Shown here one piece after another: positions 8,161 to 16,611 of a stretch of 28,453 nt of DNA; positions within the stretch are counted from its first letter, which is position 1; each line of letters begins with the position of its first letter. The stretch is from CAZGNZ01 sp964527215 (GTDB lineage Bacteria > Fidelibacterota > Marinisomatia > SCGC-AAA003-L08 > JACNLC01), in NCBI GenBank assembly GCA_964527215.1, contig CAZGNZ010000043.1, positions 1 to 28,453 on the forward strand, in the 5' to 3' direction. A model generated the notes under the pieces. The model did no database searches. It worked only from the letters and a program-made list of their open reading frames with translations, and was not told the DNA's origin. The position numbers and the translations under genes are program-made.

Positions 8161-8430
8161 ATGAACATTTATGTTGGAAATTTACCGTATAATATCAGTG
8201 ATGATGAATTACGGGATATTTTCGCCGCCTACGGTGAAGTAACAAGTGCCAAAATGATCACAGACCGGAATACAGGTCGTTCCAAAGGCTTCGGCTTTGT
8301 GGAAATGCCTAATCAGGAAGAAGGTGACAAAGCCATCGAAGCATTGAATGACTCCGACCTGCAGGGACGCAACATCAAAGTCAATCTGGCTCGTCCACGT
8401 GAAGAACGTCCAATGAGAAGAAGATTCTAG
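8161..8430 (+). CDS. Small RRM-domain RNA-binding protein
   Basis: 89 residues forming one RNA recognition motif with a short basic tail. RNP2 is IYVGNL (3-8) and RNP1 is KGFGFVEM (42-49), with aromatic Tyr4, Phe44 and Phe46 in the RNA-stacking positions. The tail ARPREERPMRRRF is arginine-rich. Bacterial proteins of this type bind single-stranded RNA and in several groups are cold- or stress-responsive. An in-frame upstream codon at 8080 could extend the frame, but it lies inside the TTGGCC hairpin arm and the family begins MNIYVGNL, so 8161 is chosen. No good Shine-Dalgarno site is present, which fits control by leader structure. The gene is monocistronic, closed by a strong terminator at 8453. 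Confidence 0.93.
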   Translation: MNIYVGNLPYNISDDELRDIFAAYGEVTSAKMITDRNTGRSKGFGFVEMPNQEEGDKAIEALNDSDLQGRNIKVNLARPREERPMRRRF

Positions 8431-8452
8431 GCACTTTCCTGCTCCAAATCTC

Positions 8453-8480
8453 AGCCGGGTTTATTCCCGGCTTTTTTTTT
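8453..8480 (+). terminator. Rho-independent terminator of the RRM gene
   Basis: AGCCGGG (8453-8459) pairs with CCCGGCT (8466-8472) around a 6-nt loop and runs straight into a nine-T tract (8472-8480). It lies 23 bases after the stop codon. Confidence 0.9.
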
Positions 8481-9033
8481 AATTTTTCGTTATTTTCTGA
8501 ACTGATTACAGTCATGCTGTGATCCATTGTCACCCCTATTCGTTTTCCAGTGCTCCTGAAAAACACCATTGCGTCGCGGCTTTGCCTGCTGTACAATAAC
8601 AGCCTTCCTCAGTTTACAGACCGGATATTCAGGGAGGCTTCGAAAAGAGATGGTGAAGCTGGTTGATTATGCAAGGCTTTCGACGAGATTTGAATGACAT
8701 TGTGCCGGGCAGGTCAATGAGAACAAATATCGAGCGGTATCTCACGATGGACGGTGCAGAATCTATCAGAACTATCATCGTCCGGAAAATGTGAAGCATT
8801 TTACGCATTGATATTCTCTGAAAAATGCGGGTTACTGATCAACAGATGCATGATGGCCTGCAGGCCAGTTCTGCGGACGTCCTGACGGGCAGACAGACCC
8901 GGTCAATGAAAATAAGTTTAACAGTCAATTATTATCAGTCGTCTGGTTCTTTACTTATTGAACTGGTCAGCCTGAACAATGTGACAGCAAACAATTAAAC
9001 CTGCAGATCCAATACCGGGGTATCATCCTCTGA
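8481..9033. other. Intergenic, nothing supported
   Basis: 553 bases between the RRM terminator and pabAB. The longest plausible + strand frame, 8670-8795 (41 codons), has no recognisable motif and no Shine-Dalgarno site. The frames around it are broken by stops, so a decayed gene is possible but cannot be shown. No clear promoter for pabAB was found. Confidence 0.5.
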
Positions 9034-11142
9034 ATGCGCATACTGATACTGGATAATTACGATTCCTTTACCTACAACCTGGTCCAGCTTGCCGGAATGG
9101 TTAGCGGCACTACACCGATGGTTGTTCGAAATGACGAACTGTCATTCAGGGAGTTCATGAATCTCAGGCCGGATGCGGTGATCATCTCTGCAGGTCCGGG
9201 CCGCCCGGACCGAAGCACTGATTTCGGAATCTGCCGGGATGTGATTGACGCAGCCAACGTTCCGGTTTTGGGAGTATGCCTTGGTTTTCAAGGCATTGTA
9301 TGGCATTTCGGCGGTAAAATAATTCCGGCACCGGAGCCGGTTCACGGACGTGCAGATCCGATTTTCCATTCCGATGCGGCGATGTTCAGCGGAATCCCCA
9401 ACCCGGTTACCGCAGTTCGGTACCATTCACTGATGGTTCATCCGCAAATCCCGGATGAATTGATTGTCACAGCTGAAACCAGCGACAATCTGATCATGGC
9501 TGTGCGCCACCGGACCCGTCCAATTTGGGGTGTACAGTATCATCCCGAATCTATCTGCAGCGGGTATGGGGATCAGCTGATGCATAACTTTCTTAAAATC
9601 TGCGAATCCCGCCCCTCCCGGTTGTCCCGGTGCAGCACACCGACCAGAAAGCTTTCCAATTCATCCGATTTGTCCTTTATTGCGCAGCTGCAGTCATTTG
9701 CTCCCGATATCCGGTTGATCCCCGAATTCCCCGATCCCGAGGCGGTGTTTCGTTCGTGCTTTGCCGATCAGGAGGTCAGTTTCTGGCTGGACAGCAGCAG
9801 TCATCAATCCGGGAATGCGCGCTTCACGATCATGGGTGCAGCGGACGCCGCCAACTCATTTGTATTAACCTGTACCAGCAGCGGCGAAACTCTTACCTGC
9901 AGACTGGGAAGCAGGGATTTAAAAATCCGTAAATCCATCTGGCAGGTGCTGGAATTTTTGTCCGAAATCAATTGGCCGGAACAAGCTGTGCCCTTCCATT
10001 TCACTGGCGGAATGATTGGCTATCTGGGATATGAAATGAAAACAGACTGCGGCGGAAGCAATCGTCATTCATCCCCATGGCCGGATGCACAGTTTATCTT
10101 CCCAGGAGCGTTTCTGGTTTTTGATCATCAGGAAAAACGGCTTTACGCCTGTGAAGTGAAACATCAGGACGGCTTTACTGAATCCTCTCCCTGGCTGACT
10201 CGTGTCATGAAAATCATTAACCGGATTCAGGCTACCGATAGTGAAAAACGAACAGGAAACGACAGAAATCACCAATCCGGCCTGGAAAGTAATTCTCGGT
10301 TCAAACCTTCAGTTTCAGCAAGTCAGTACAAAACACATGTTCAAAAATGCAGAGAGCTGATTGCAGACGGTGAAAGTTATGAAATATGCCTCACCGGTCA
10401 GATGCAAACAGATCAGGTGATTGATTCACTGGAGACTTACTGCAGTCTGAGGAAGTCCAATCCCGCGCCCTATTCCGCTTTTCTGAAATTCAGGGATCTG
10501 CATATCCTATGCTCATCCCCGGAACTGCTGCTGCAGGCGGACACTTCCGGCAGTGTTATCTCAAAACCAATCAAAGGAACTGCGCCCCGACACCCTGACG
10601 AGAAATGGGACAGGAAGCGGAAAGAAGATCTGCGGTCCAGTATAAAAAACCGGTCCGAAAACCTGATGATTACCGATTTGGTTCGAAATGATCTGGGACG
10701 GGAGTGTAAAATCGGCTCCGTTCAGGTACCCAGCCTTATGGAGATTGAATCCTATCAGACCGTCCATCAGATGGTGAGCACCATCAAGGGACAGCTCAGG
10801 GAAAACCGTACTGCCGCCCATTGTCTGAAAGCGCTGTTTCCTCCCGGTTCAATGACGGGTGCGCCTAAGATCAGAACGATGGAATTTATTGATGACCTTG
10901 AAAAGGGACCACGGGGAATATATTCGGGATCCCTGGGTTTTCTGGCACTGAATGGTTCCGCCTGCCTGAATGTTATCATACGCACTCTGGTCGCTGACAA
11001 AAACGGAACATCACTGGGCAGCGGAGGGGCGGTTGTGGCATTATCCGATCCTGATGATGAATGGAATGAATTCCTGCTGAAAACCCATGCCCCGCTGAAG
11101 GCAGTGCAGGTACAGACCCACTCTAATCGTCCTGAAAAATAG
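9034..11142 (+). CDS. pabAB: Fused aminodeoxychorismate synthase (PabA-PabB), folate pathway
   Basis: 702 residues. Residues 1-190 are a class I glutamine amidotransferase: start MRILILDNYDSFTYN, oxyanion region SAGPGRP (52-58), nucleophile Cys82 in GVCLGFQ, and the His170/Glu172 pair in QYHPES. Residues about 215-700 are a chorismate-binding domain with GGMIGYLGYE (325-334), PIKGT (512-516), TDLVRNDLGR (547-556) and PPGSMTGAPK (603-612). Lys514 in PIKGT is the PabB nucleophile; anthranilate synthase has PIAGT there, so 4-amino-4-deoxychorismate is the expected product. Phe85 replaces the usual His in GVCLGHQ; this is not a catalytic position. Both halves are complete, so glutamine-derived ammonia can be used within one chain. 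ADC lyase (pabC) is not in the window. The stop codon lies within a hairpin. Confidence 0.92.
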   Translation: MRILILDNYDSFTYNLVQLAGMVSGTTPMVVRNDELSFREFMNLRPDAVIISAGPGRPDRSTDFGICRDVIDAANVPVLGVCLGFQGIVWHFGGKIIPAPEPVHGRADPIFHSDAAMFSGIPNPVTAVRYHSLMVHPQIPDELIVTAETSDNLIMAVRHRTRPIWGVQYHPESICSGYGDQLMHNFLKICESRPSRLSRCSTPTRKLSNSSDLSFIAQLQSFAPDIRLIPEFPDPEAVFRSCFADQEVSFWLDSSSHQSGNARFTIMGAADAANSFVLTCTSSGETLTCRLGSRDLKIRKSIWQVLEFLSEINWPEQAVPFHFTGGMIGYLGYEMKTDCGGSNRHSSPWPDAQFIFPGAFLVFDHQEKRLYACEVKHQDGFTESSPWLTRVMKIINRIQATDSEKRTGNDRNHQSGLESNSRFKPSVSASQYKTHVQKCRELIADGESYEICLTGQMQTDQVIDSLETYCSLRKSNPAPYSAFLKFRDLHILCSSPELLLQADTSGSVISKPIKGTAPRHPDEKWDRKRKEDLRSSIKNRSENLMITDLVRNDLGRECKIGSVQVPSLMEIESYQTVHQMVSTIKGQLRENRTAAHCLKALFPPGSMTGAPKIRTMEFIDDLEKGPRGIYSGSLGFLALNGSACLNVIIRTLVADKNGTSLGSGGAVVALSDPDDEWNEFLLKTHAPLKAVQVQTHSNRPEK

Positions 11143-11148
11143 GACGAT
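11126..11148. repeat. Perfect hairpin over the pabAB stop codon
   Basis: ATCGTCCT (11126-11133) pairs with AGGACGAT (11141-11148) around a 7-nt loop; the TAG stop is at 11140-11142. No T tract follows, so it may protect the 3' end or help termination rather than act as an intrinsic terminator. Confidence 0.5.
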
Positions 11149-11199
11149 AAACCATCATCAATTATAAAGCAGCCGCCTGATGCAGCCGATCAATGTTCG

Positions 11200-11226
11200 G
11201 GATCGGGGTTCTTTGAACGCCGATCC
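11200..11226. terminator. Hairpin between convergent genes, possible terminator
   Basis: GGATCGG (11200-11206) pairs with CCGATCC (11220-11226). Inside, GTTC (11208-11211) pairs with GAAC (11215-11218) around TTT. The stem sits between the convergent pabAB and STAS-like genes. Only a weak T-rich stretch follows on the + strand, so termination is uncertain. Confidence 0.4.
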
Positions 11227-11255
11227 TTGTTATCATACGGTGAGCAGATTTCAGA

Positions 11256-11615
11256 TTATTGAGAGGACAGCCATTTAATGGCTTCTTCCCGAGTGTCAAA
11301 GAGTGAAAGATTGCGTCCGGAGACTTTCATCACCCCCTGAAATACAATTTTTTTCAGTCCTGTAACGCCAACAGCTGCCCCTGCTTTGACATAAGGCTTG
11401 TTCTGTGTACTGAGTTCTTTCAGTTTCTGCGTCACAGTTTTGTCATACTTGGTTTCAGTAACATCCGTGAGGGTCAGGACAGACTGTTTCGGCTCCGCAG
11501 AAATCAGTTTTTTCGCGGATTCAATAATCTGCAGGGCTTCCTCGGAATGGGTATGCGAAAAATCCAACAGACAGATCCGGACTCCACTTTCATTTATAAA
11601 ACGTACTCTGTTCAT
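11256..11615 (-). CDS. SpoIIAA/STAS-like small protein
   Basis: 119 residues, soluble, alpha/beta. The layout (a strand-rich start, a helix EEALQIIESAKKLI, the strand SVLTLTDVTETKYD, then NKPYVKAGAAVGVTGLKKIV and a C-terminal FDTREEAIKWLSSQ) matches the SpoIIAA-like/STAS-type family whose members end in FDTxEEAxxWL. Such proteins are thought to be regulatory or lipid/nucleotide-binding; the role here is unknown. The frame could open further upstream at 11702, but GGAG sits about 8 nt before the ATG at 11615 and the family begins near this residue, so the shorter start is preferred. It lies 170 bases downstream of the hybrid kinase on the same strand, so a signalling link is possible but not shown. 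Confidence 0.75.
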   Translation of the reverse strand: MNRVRFINESGVRICLLDFSHTHSEEALQIIESAKKLISAEPKQSVLTLTDVTETKYDKTVTQKLKELSTQNKPYVKAGAAVGVTGLKKIVFQGVMKVSGRNLSLFDTREEAIKWLSSQ

Positions 11616-11785
11616 ATCTAATCTCCGATTTAATCGGTTAATGACTGGAATCTTGGTGCACTCGAATAAAATCCGCGTCAGATTACGTTGTAAATTTAAC
11701 AAGCACTGAATTTAATTTATAATGATTCCGAATTTGCCTGGTCAGGATAACCATTCGGGTCGGATGCAATATCGGGAATGCGATT

Positions 11786-13285
11786 TCAATCGGAAGAATC
11801 AGGCAGTATCACCTGCTGGATAGCATTTTTCAGATCATTTTCTGAAACAGGCTTGGTCAGTGTGAGGTCAATGACGCGGCTGAGGTTTGAATCATTATCC
11901 AGGTCGATGGTCCAGCCGCTGAGAAGCAGGATTGGAATAGTGGGATCAAGTACCCTTAAATTGTTCGCCAAATCTTCGCCAGACATTCTGGGCATGCCCA
12001 TATCGGTAATCACCAGATCGTAATCTCCTTTTCTGAACGCTTCAATGGCGTCCAGCGGTTCTTGAAAGGATGTCACGGTATGTCCCAGTGCCTGAAGCGC
12101 TTCTTCAATCACTTCCAGAATGAAATCCTCATCATCCACCAGAAGGATTTCCAAACCGGGAGTTTCAGCCGGTTCCGGTACTGATGATTCTGAAACGGAA
12201 GTCGTACTCATATGAATTGGAAATGCCAAGGTAACTTCCGTGCCTTTTCCCACGTCACTCTTGATTTTCACATCCCCGTTATGACGCGTCATTACGCCAT
12301 AAACCTCGCTGAGACCCAGTCCGGTACCGTTTACGCCCTTGGTGGTGAAAAAGGGATCCAGTACTTTTTCCTGCAGTTCTTCAGTCATTCCAAAACCGGT
12401 ATCGGCGATCCGCAGATGAACCTGATTCTGTACCAGATCCGTCTTAAATGTCAATAAGCCGCCGTCCGGCATGGCATCAACTGCATTAAAAATGACATTT
12501 GTCACGGCATTTCGAATGTCCGTCGGGTTGCCCATGATCTGAATCCCGTCATGCAAAACGGCATGGTCCTGAATCAACGCTCCTTTGCTCTGAGCCATTT
12601 CTTCCCATTTTGGACGTGTCAGCTCAATAACATTGGTCAGCAAGGCTTTCAAATCTAGCTGTTCAAGGGGAACTGTCCGTTTACCACGTGTAAATTCCTG
12701 CATCCTTCGGACAGTCGCCGCCCCCTGTCTGGCTGCTGAATTGATTATTTTAAGATGCCGTTCAATTTCGGGATTATCAACAAGCCGGATGGCTTTCTCC
12801 ACATTTCCGAGGATGCCGGTGAGGACATTATTAAAATCATGGGCTACCCCCGCACTGATCTGCCCGATAGCCGCCAGTTTCTTGGCCTGTGCATGCTGCT
12901 CTTCAATCTGCTTTGTGGCAGTGACATTACGGCTGTTAATAATAAATCCATGGAAGGTCCCGTCATCAGTAATGATGGGATGGGTCCATTCCTCGAAGTA
13001 TTCATTGAATCTTTCATCAAATGAATCAAATGGAATCATTGTACCGCTGACAATGGTTTCCAGAAGCGGACATTTCGCGCAGGGTTTGTCCAGTCGATGG
13101 AAGACTTCGTAACACTTTTTGCCAACCACCGAACTTCCCATTCCCATCAGTACGTCAGCGGCAGAATTGCTTTTTAGAATGTCATAATCCTTACTGCACA
13201 AGACTATGGAATCCGACAGAGTATTCAGGATTTCCTTGAACTGGAAATTCTTCAAATATGCGCTGGCTGGCTGTGAATTATTCAC
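11786..13285 (-). CDS. PAS-containing hybrid histidine kinase with C-terminal receiver
   Basis: 499 residues, no membrane segment, so a cytoplasmic sensor. A PAS domain (about 14-125) holds a cysteine cluster, CYEVFHRLDKPCAKCP (58-73), often seen in PAS domains with possible metal or redox sensitivity. The HisKA box is AGVAHDFNNVLTGILGN with phospho-acceptor His149. The ATPase domain has N box NVIFNAVDAM (263-272), G1 DTGFGM (295-300), and the F and G2 boxes DPFFTTK (310-316) and GTGLGL (320-325). A receiver (about 378-490) has DD at 384-385, phospho-acceptor Asp428 and Lys478. All catalytic elements look intact. The start is GTG with no clear Shine-Dalgarno site. There is no output domain, so signal must pass to another protein; the STAS-like gene downstream or the regulators near 17-19 kb are candidates only by proximity. 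Confidence 0.9.
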   Translation of the reverse strand: MNNSQPASAYLKNFQFKEILNTLSDSIVLCSKDYDILKSNSAADVLMGMGSSVVGKKCYEVFHRLDKPCAKCPLLETIVSGTMIPFDSFDERFNEYFEEWTHPIITDDGTFHGFIINSRNVTATKQIEEQHAQAKKLAAIGQISAGVAHDFNNVLTGILGNVEKAIRLVDNPEIERHLKIINSAARQGAATVRRMQEFTRGKRTVPLEQLDLKALLTNVIELTRPKWEEMAQSKGALIQDHAVLHDGIQIMGNPTDIRNAVTNVIFNAVDAMPDGGLLTFKTDLVQNQVHLRIADTGFGMTEELQEKVLDPFFTTKGVNGTGLGLSEVYGVMTRHNGDVKIKSDVGKGTEVTLAFPIHMSTTSVSESSVPEPAETPGLEILLVDDEDFILEVIEEALQALGHTVTSFQEPLDAIEAFRKGDYDLVITDMGMPRMSGEDLANNLRVLDPTIPILLLSGWTIDLDNDSNLSRVIDLTLTKPVSENDLKNAIQQVILPDSSD

Positions 13286-13337
13286 CGGTTTGTGGAAATA
13301 TCAGTAAAAATGGGTAATATTTAACTAGTTATGTAAA

Positions 13338-13489
13338 AATTTCCGGAATTATGGCAACCGGAAATTACGGCGGACTCAACGAAAGAGTTCATTCTTTTTA
13401 ATCCCCCCTGACCCTGCCTGGAGCAGTCAATGCCGGAGTGGGCAGTGTTGAATTCTTGAATAAAACACTCCTCACCAGTGCCTTTTTTT
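13338..13489 (+). other. Cluster of three hairpins, possible small RNA
   Basis: AATTTCCGG (13338-13346) pairs perfectly with CCGGAAATT (13358-13366). GGACTC (13372-13377) pairs with GAGTTC (13385-13390; one G-T pair), followed by a T-rich run to 13399. GTGGGCAGTGTT (13438-13449) pairs with AACACTCCTCAC (13464-13475) in 11 of 12 positions, with seven Ts at 13483-13489. The T runs are on the + strand, but no + strand gene lies upstream. This suggests a short untranslated + strand transcript divergent from the hybrid kinase. Without a promoter the call stays tentative. Confidence 0.3.
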
Positions 13490-13814
13490 ATCTGAAACCT
13501 TGCGTGATTTCCGGCTTAACAGCAAAACCAACATGTCTCCTGTGATGCTGCTTCAGGGTTTTACTCTGGCGTGATGGCTGCAGCGCACCATTATTATGTC
13601 ATTAACATCATCTGTGCCGGGATCAACTGAAGGGGGGGAACCCGATTGAACATCCATGCGGCTTAATCCGAGAGTAAGGCTGGAGAAAGACCCTCGAACG
13701 TAGATATACCTCCCATAGATACAGGCTGCACGAACACTCAACCGGGCTCAAAAGGTCCGAATCTCAAGAGTTGGGCTCTCAAAAGATCCGGACGGCATCG
13801 GTTTAGTCAGGGTT
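13490..13814. other. Intergenic, nothing supported
   Basis: About 325 bases downstream of the TPR gene. A 62-codon minus-strand frame (13553-13741) has no recognisable motif or Shine-Dalgarno site. An imperfect direct repeat, CTCAAAAGGTCCGA and CTCAAAAGATCCGG, lies about 31 bases apart around 13747-13790. No clear terminator for the TPR gene was seen. Confidence 0.5.
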
Positions 13815-15056
13815 TTAATTCAAAGCGGAATAGTATTCCTTCACTTGCGTTGATTTGGCTTTGGCCTCGACCTGATCAAAGTATTTCTCAGCAAGTTTTA
13901 TGTTTTCTTTGGACTTGTCGATATCGTCCATCTGCTGAAAGCAAACGGCCAGTTCAAAGTATGTTTCTCCCAGATTCAGAGGATTATTATATTCCTCATT
14001 CATGCGAATGCTGTTCTGGAAGTACGACTTGGCGACATCGAATTTCTTGGTTTCGCGATTTACCATGCCCAGGACTTTGTAAACCTCGGCAATACTGAGT
14101 TTATCACCCAACTGAGTGAAAATCTGGAAACCGGACAATGCCTTTGCCGTGCTGGCTGCAAATTCACCGATTCGGCAGGCCACATCCGCCTGTTCCAGAT
14201 ATGAAAGCCCTGTCAGGTAGATATTCTCATTTTCCTTGGCAATCCGATAGCTTCGCTCGTAATACTCCTGAGCCTGATCATAATCTCCTGAGGATTTATA
14301 CACGATACCCAGGTTATGATAGAGATTTGCTTCTGCATCAGGGAATTTTTCCGGTTCAATTTCCGACAAAGCGGTTTCATACCATTCCATTGATTTTTCG
14401 TACTCACCCAGGATATGGTTCACATTCCCGAGATTGTACATTATATCAATCAGTATGTCTTTGAACCGGCAGCGATCTGCAAGTTCATGTGCATCCGTCA
14501 GATATTTCAGACCTTCGACCTGTCTGCCCATTTGAATCATCAGCACGCCAAGGCTGTTCTGCAGCAGCGCGGTACCGTGATCATCTTTAAGGTCTTCATA
14601 GATCTCATAGCTGACGGAGTAATCCTGCTCCGCGGCTGTGAAGTCATTCCGATATACGGCGACATCACCCTTGAGCTTGAATATTTTGGCTTTGACATCC
14701 AGCTCGATCACATCCGAGTACCGGCTTGTGATCAGCTTTATCAGCTGCTCGGTTTTATCCAGTTCGCCGTAACGTTCAGCAATCTGTGATATTTCAAACA
14801 GCAGAAGGGCATATTCCGAATTCGATAAAAAGCGTCCTGATTGAAGTACAATCGTATCGAAATCAATCTGCCGGAATATGGCACTTTTTTCATCTGAAGC
14901 AGCATCGGATTCCGAAGTTTTCTTCCATGAGAAATTCAAAAGCCGTTCCCGTTCCATGCGGATATAATTGATTTGTCTCAGGAAAGGCGGGCCGCACCGG
15001 CGTCCGGCTGCTTTCAGCACTTCGCTTAAAAATCTTTGTCTTACTGTGGTACCCAT
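13815..15056 (-). CDS. TPR-repeat protein
   Basis: 413 residues, soluble. After a basic N-terminus (1-45), residues about 120-400 form a run of about seven tetratricopeptide repeats, for example ALLQNSLGVLMIQMGRQVEG (163-182) and ANLYHNLGIVYKSSGDYDQA (243-262). TPRs are protein-interaction scaffolds. The closest layouts are TPR arms of Rap/MalT-like or adenylate-cyclase-like regulators, but no enzymatic or DNA-binding domain follows, so the role is unknown. There is no signal peptide; a start at Met34 (14957) is an alternative. The gene begins 48 bases after the lipoprotein gene ends, so the two are probably co-transcribed. AGGA lies about 12 nt before the ATG, a weak site. Confidence 0.85.
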   Translation of the reverse strand: MGTTVRQRFLSEVLKAAGRRCGPPFLRQINYIRMERERLLNFSWKKTSESDAASDEKSAIFRQIDFDTIVLQSGRFLSNSEYALLLFEISQIAERYGELDKTEQLIKLITSRYSDVIELDVKAKIFKLKGDVAVYRNDFTAAEQDYSVSYEIYEDLKDDHGTALLQNSLGVLMIQMGRQVEGLKYLTDAHELADRCRFKDILIDIMYNLGNVNHILGEYEKSMEWYETALSEIEPEKFPDAEANLYHNLGIVYKSSGDYDQAQEYYERSYRIAKENENIYLTGLSYLEQADVACRIGEFAASTAKALSGFQIFTQLGDKLSIAEVYKVLGMVNRETKKFDVAKSYFQNSIRMNEEYNNPLNLGETYFELAVCFQQMDDIDKSKENIKLAEKYFDQVEAKAKSTQVKEYYSALN

Positions 15057-15104
15057 TATTGTTTACATTCCTTTACTGTGTTGCCTAAATGCATATCCAC
15101 AGGA

Positions 15105-16298
15105 TTATTCTCCACCGCCACCATCGTCATCATTGTCATCCGGGGCAGGACGCAGTCCCCATGCATAACGAGTGAAATGGTTTATTGAAAATGATATGGT
15201 CTGTTCAGATTCATCAATCACGGGTTCTTCAACGGGAAACCATGTGTCACCATCCTGGGTGAAAAACACTTCAAAAACTCCGTAGCCGTCTTCAATGATA
15301 ATATCCTCGGGAAGAAGAACATCGGCCCAGCTCAGGGTAATGGCCACATCATCAAGAAATTCCATATCCGGAAGAAAATCGACTTCTGCGCTGGGGATTG
15401 AAATTCCGGGTGCAGCATCCTTGGCCTTGTTCCAGGCTCTCCTGAAGGAGCGGACGGCATCTTCAATGTCATCCAGATCATTCTCAGCCAATTCTTCGCT
15501 TCCCTCATCATAGAACTCCATTGCCCGTTCTATTTTTGACATATCATACCCTGGAACGGTCATGGCAAATTCAATGGTGGCATCTGACAGGATGCTGGCT
15601 ATGATACCTGCATTGACGGCAATTGCTTCAACATCTTCCTCAAACTCCTCACCGACATCATCAACGATCTGATTCATCTTTTTGGCAATTTTGTTTTTCA
15701 GAATATTGAATGAGCTGCTTTCAACCAGATATGAATACACCTCCATAAAGATCTGAAAATTGAATATGCCTTCCTGTGCAGTTTCGATCTTATTCATCAC
15801 ACTGTTGCTGCCGTTGACATTGACAGACAGATAATCCAGACGGGTTTCGATTTCACCGGCCAATTCAAAAAGCTCTGTAAAATCATATTCACTGTAAAAC
15901 TGATCAGCAGCAGGACAGCCTACCTGAACAGCGATCCAGGTGTTTTGATCAATGGCCGAAGAAGGAATTTCAACCAGATTGCCATAGGTGTCACCGCCCC
16001 CAACGGATCCACCCTGATCGGCTTCGATCAGTTCAAACTCACTTCCGACCCGGGCCAGTATATCCGAATTTGCAGTCTCCGCTTCAGCAAGCGAACTGAG
16101 CAGATCCGGATTCCAGCTCAGCCAGGTAATGTCACTGGCAGAAAACCCGGTTTGAGAATTTCCGATACTGGCTGCTTCCGATCCAACCGGCTCCATCGGG
16201 GTCCGATTTTCGCATCCGGAAAACAACAGCATACAACACAAAATGAACACCAGTGAACTGGTGACACGCATATACTTACGGTTAGAAGGTCGATACAT
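15105..16298 (-). CDS. Hypothetical lipoprotein
   Basis: 397 residues. A basic N-terminus, a hydrophobic stretch and the lipobox LFSG-Cys29 identify an exported lipoprotein, probably in the outer membrane or facing the periplasm. No family is recognised. The middle (about 130-290) is predicted helical with an acidic cluster and spaced Ile/Met. Residues about 310-385 look beta-rich, with an extracellular Ig-like feel (GVFEVFFTQDGDTWFPVEEP; SFSINHFTRYAWGL). The C-terminus is a short low-complexity tail DDNDDDGGGGE. GGAG lies 7 nt before the ATG, a good site. It is first in a probable two-gene unit with the TPR gene. A surface-exposed or carrier role is possible; no function is assigned. Confidence 0.8.
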   Translation of the reverse strand: MYRPSNRKYMRVTSSLVFILCCMLLFSGCENRTPMEPVGSEAASIGNSQTGFSASDITWLSWNPDLLSSLAEAETANSDILARVGSEFELIEADQGGSVGGGDTYGNLVEIPSSAIDQNTWIAVQVGCPAADQFYSEYDFTELFELAGEIETRLDYLSVNVNGSNSVMNKIETAQEGIFNFQIFMEVYSYLVESSSFNILKNKIAKKMNQIVDDVGEEFEEDVEAIAVNAGIIASILSDATIEFAMTVPGYDMSKIERAMEFYDEGSEELAENDLDDIEDAVRSFRRAWNKAKDAAPGISIPSAEVDFLPDMEFLDDVAITLSWADVLLPEDIIIEDGYGVFEVFFTQDGDTWFPVEEPVIDESEQTISFSINHFTRYAWGLRPAPDDNDDDGGGGE

Positions 16299-16611
16299 AG
16301 CAATACTCCATTATAATTAATTGTCCCTCTTTCAGGCAAAGGCTGTGCCACAAAACCGTCAGAGGAACCGTTTATCATTAAATTCAGACTTCAAATCGAA
16401 TGATACAGTCCTATCCCCTGCTTATCATCCTCAAGATAATACAATGTTATTATGGTACATAAAATTATCAAAGGCAATATTCAGGCGGGTCTGCTGCAGA
16501 AATACAATTCTTTTTACCCCGGTTGATTTATCAGGTTTAAACCTTCAGCTCATTCCGGTAACTGGTTCTTATTTTCCACCCCTTTCGGGTATTATTCACC
16601 AGTTTTTACGA
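16299..16611. other. Intergenic, nothing supported
   Basis: 313 bases between the lipoprotein start and the end of the kinase-like gene. A small stem ACCC/GGGT near 16577-16590 lacks a T tract. The lipoprotein promoter must lie near 16320-16400, but no clear -35/-10 pair was seen. Confidence 0.45.

Noticed and set aside
8670..8795. 41-codon + strand frame before pabAB
   Set aside because: No Shine-Dalgarno site and no homology signal by eye; neighbouring frames are broken, so at most an unprovable gene remnant.
13553..13741. 62-codon minus-strand frame after the TPR gene
   Set aside because: No ribosome-binding site, no motif and atypical composition; probably spurious.
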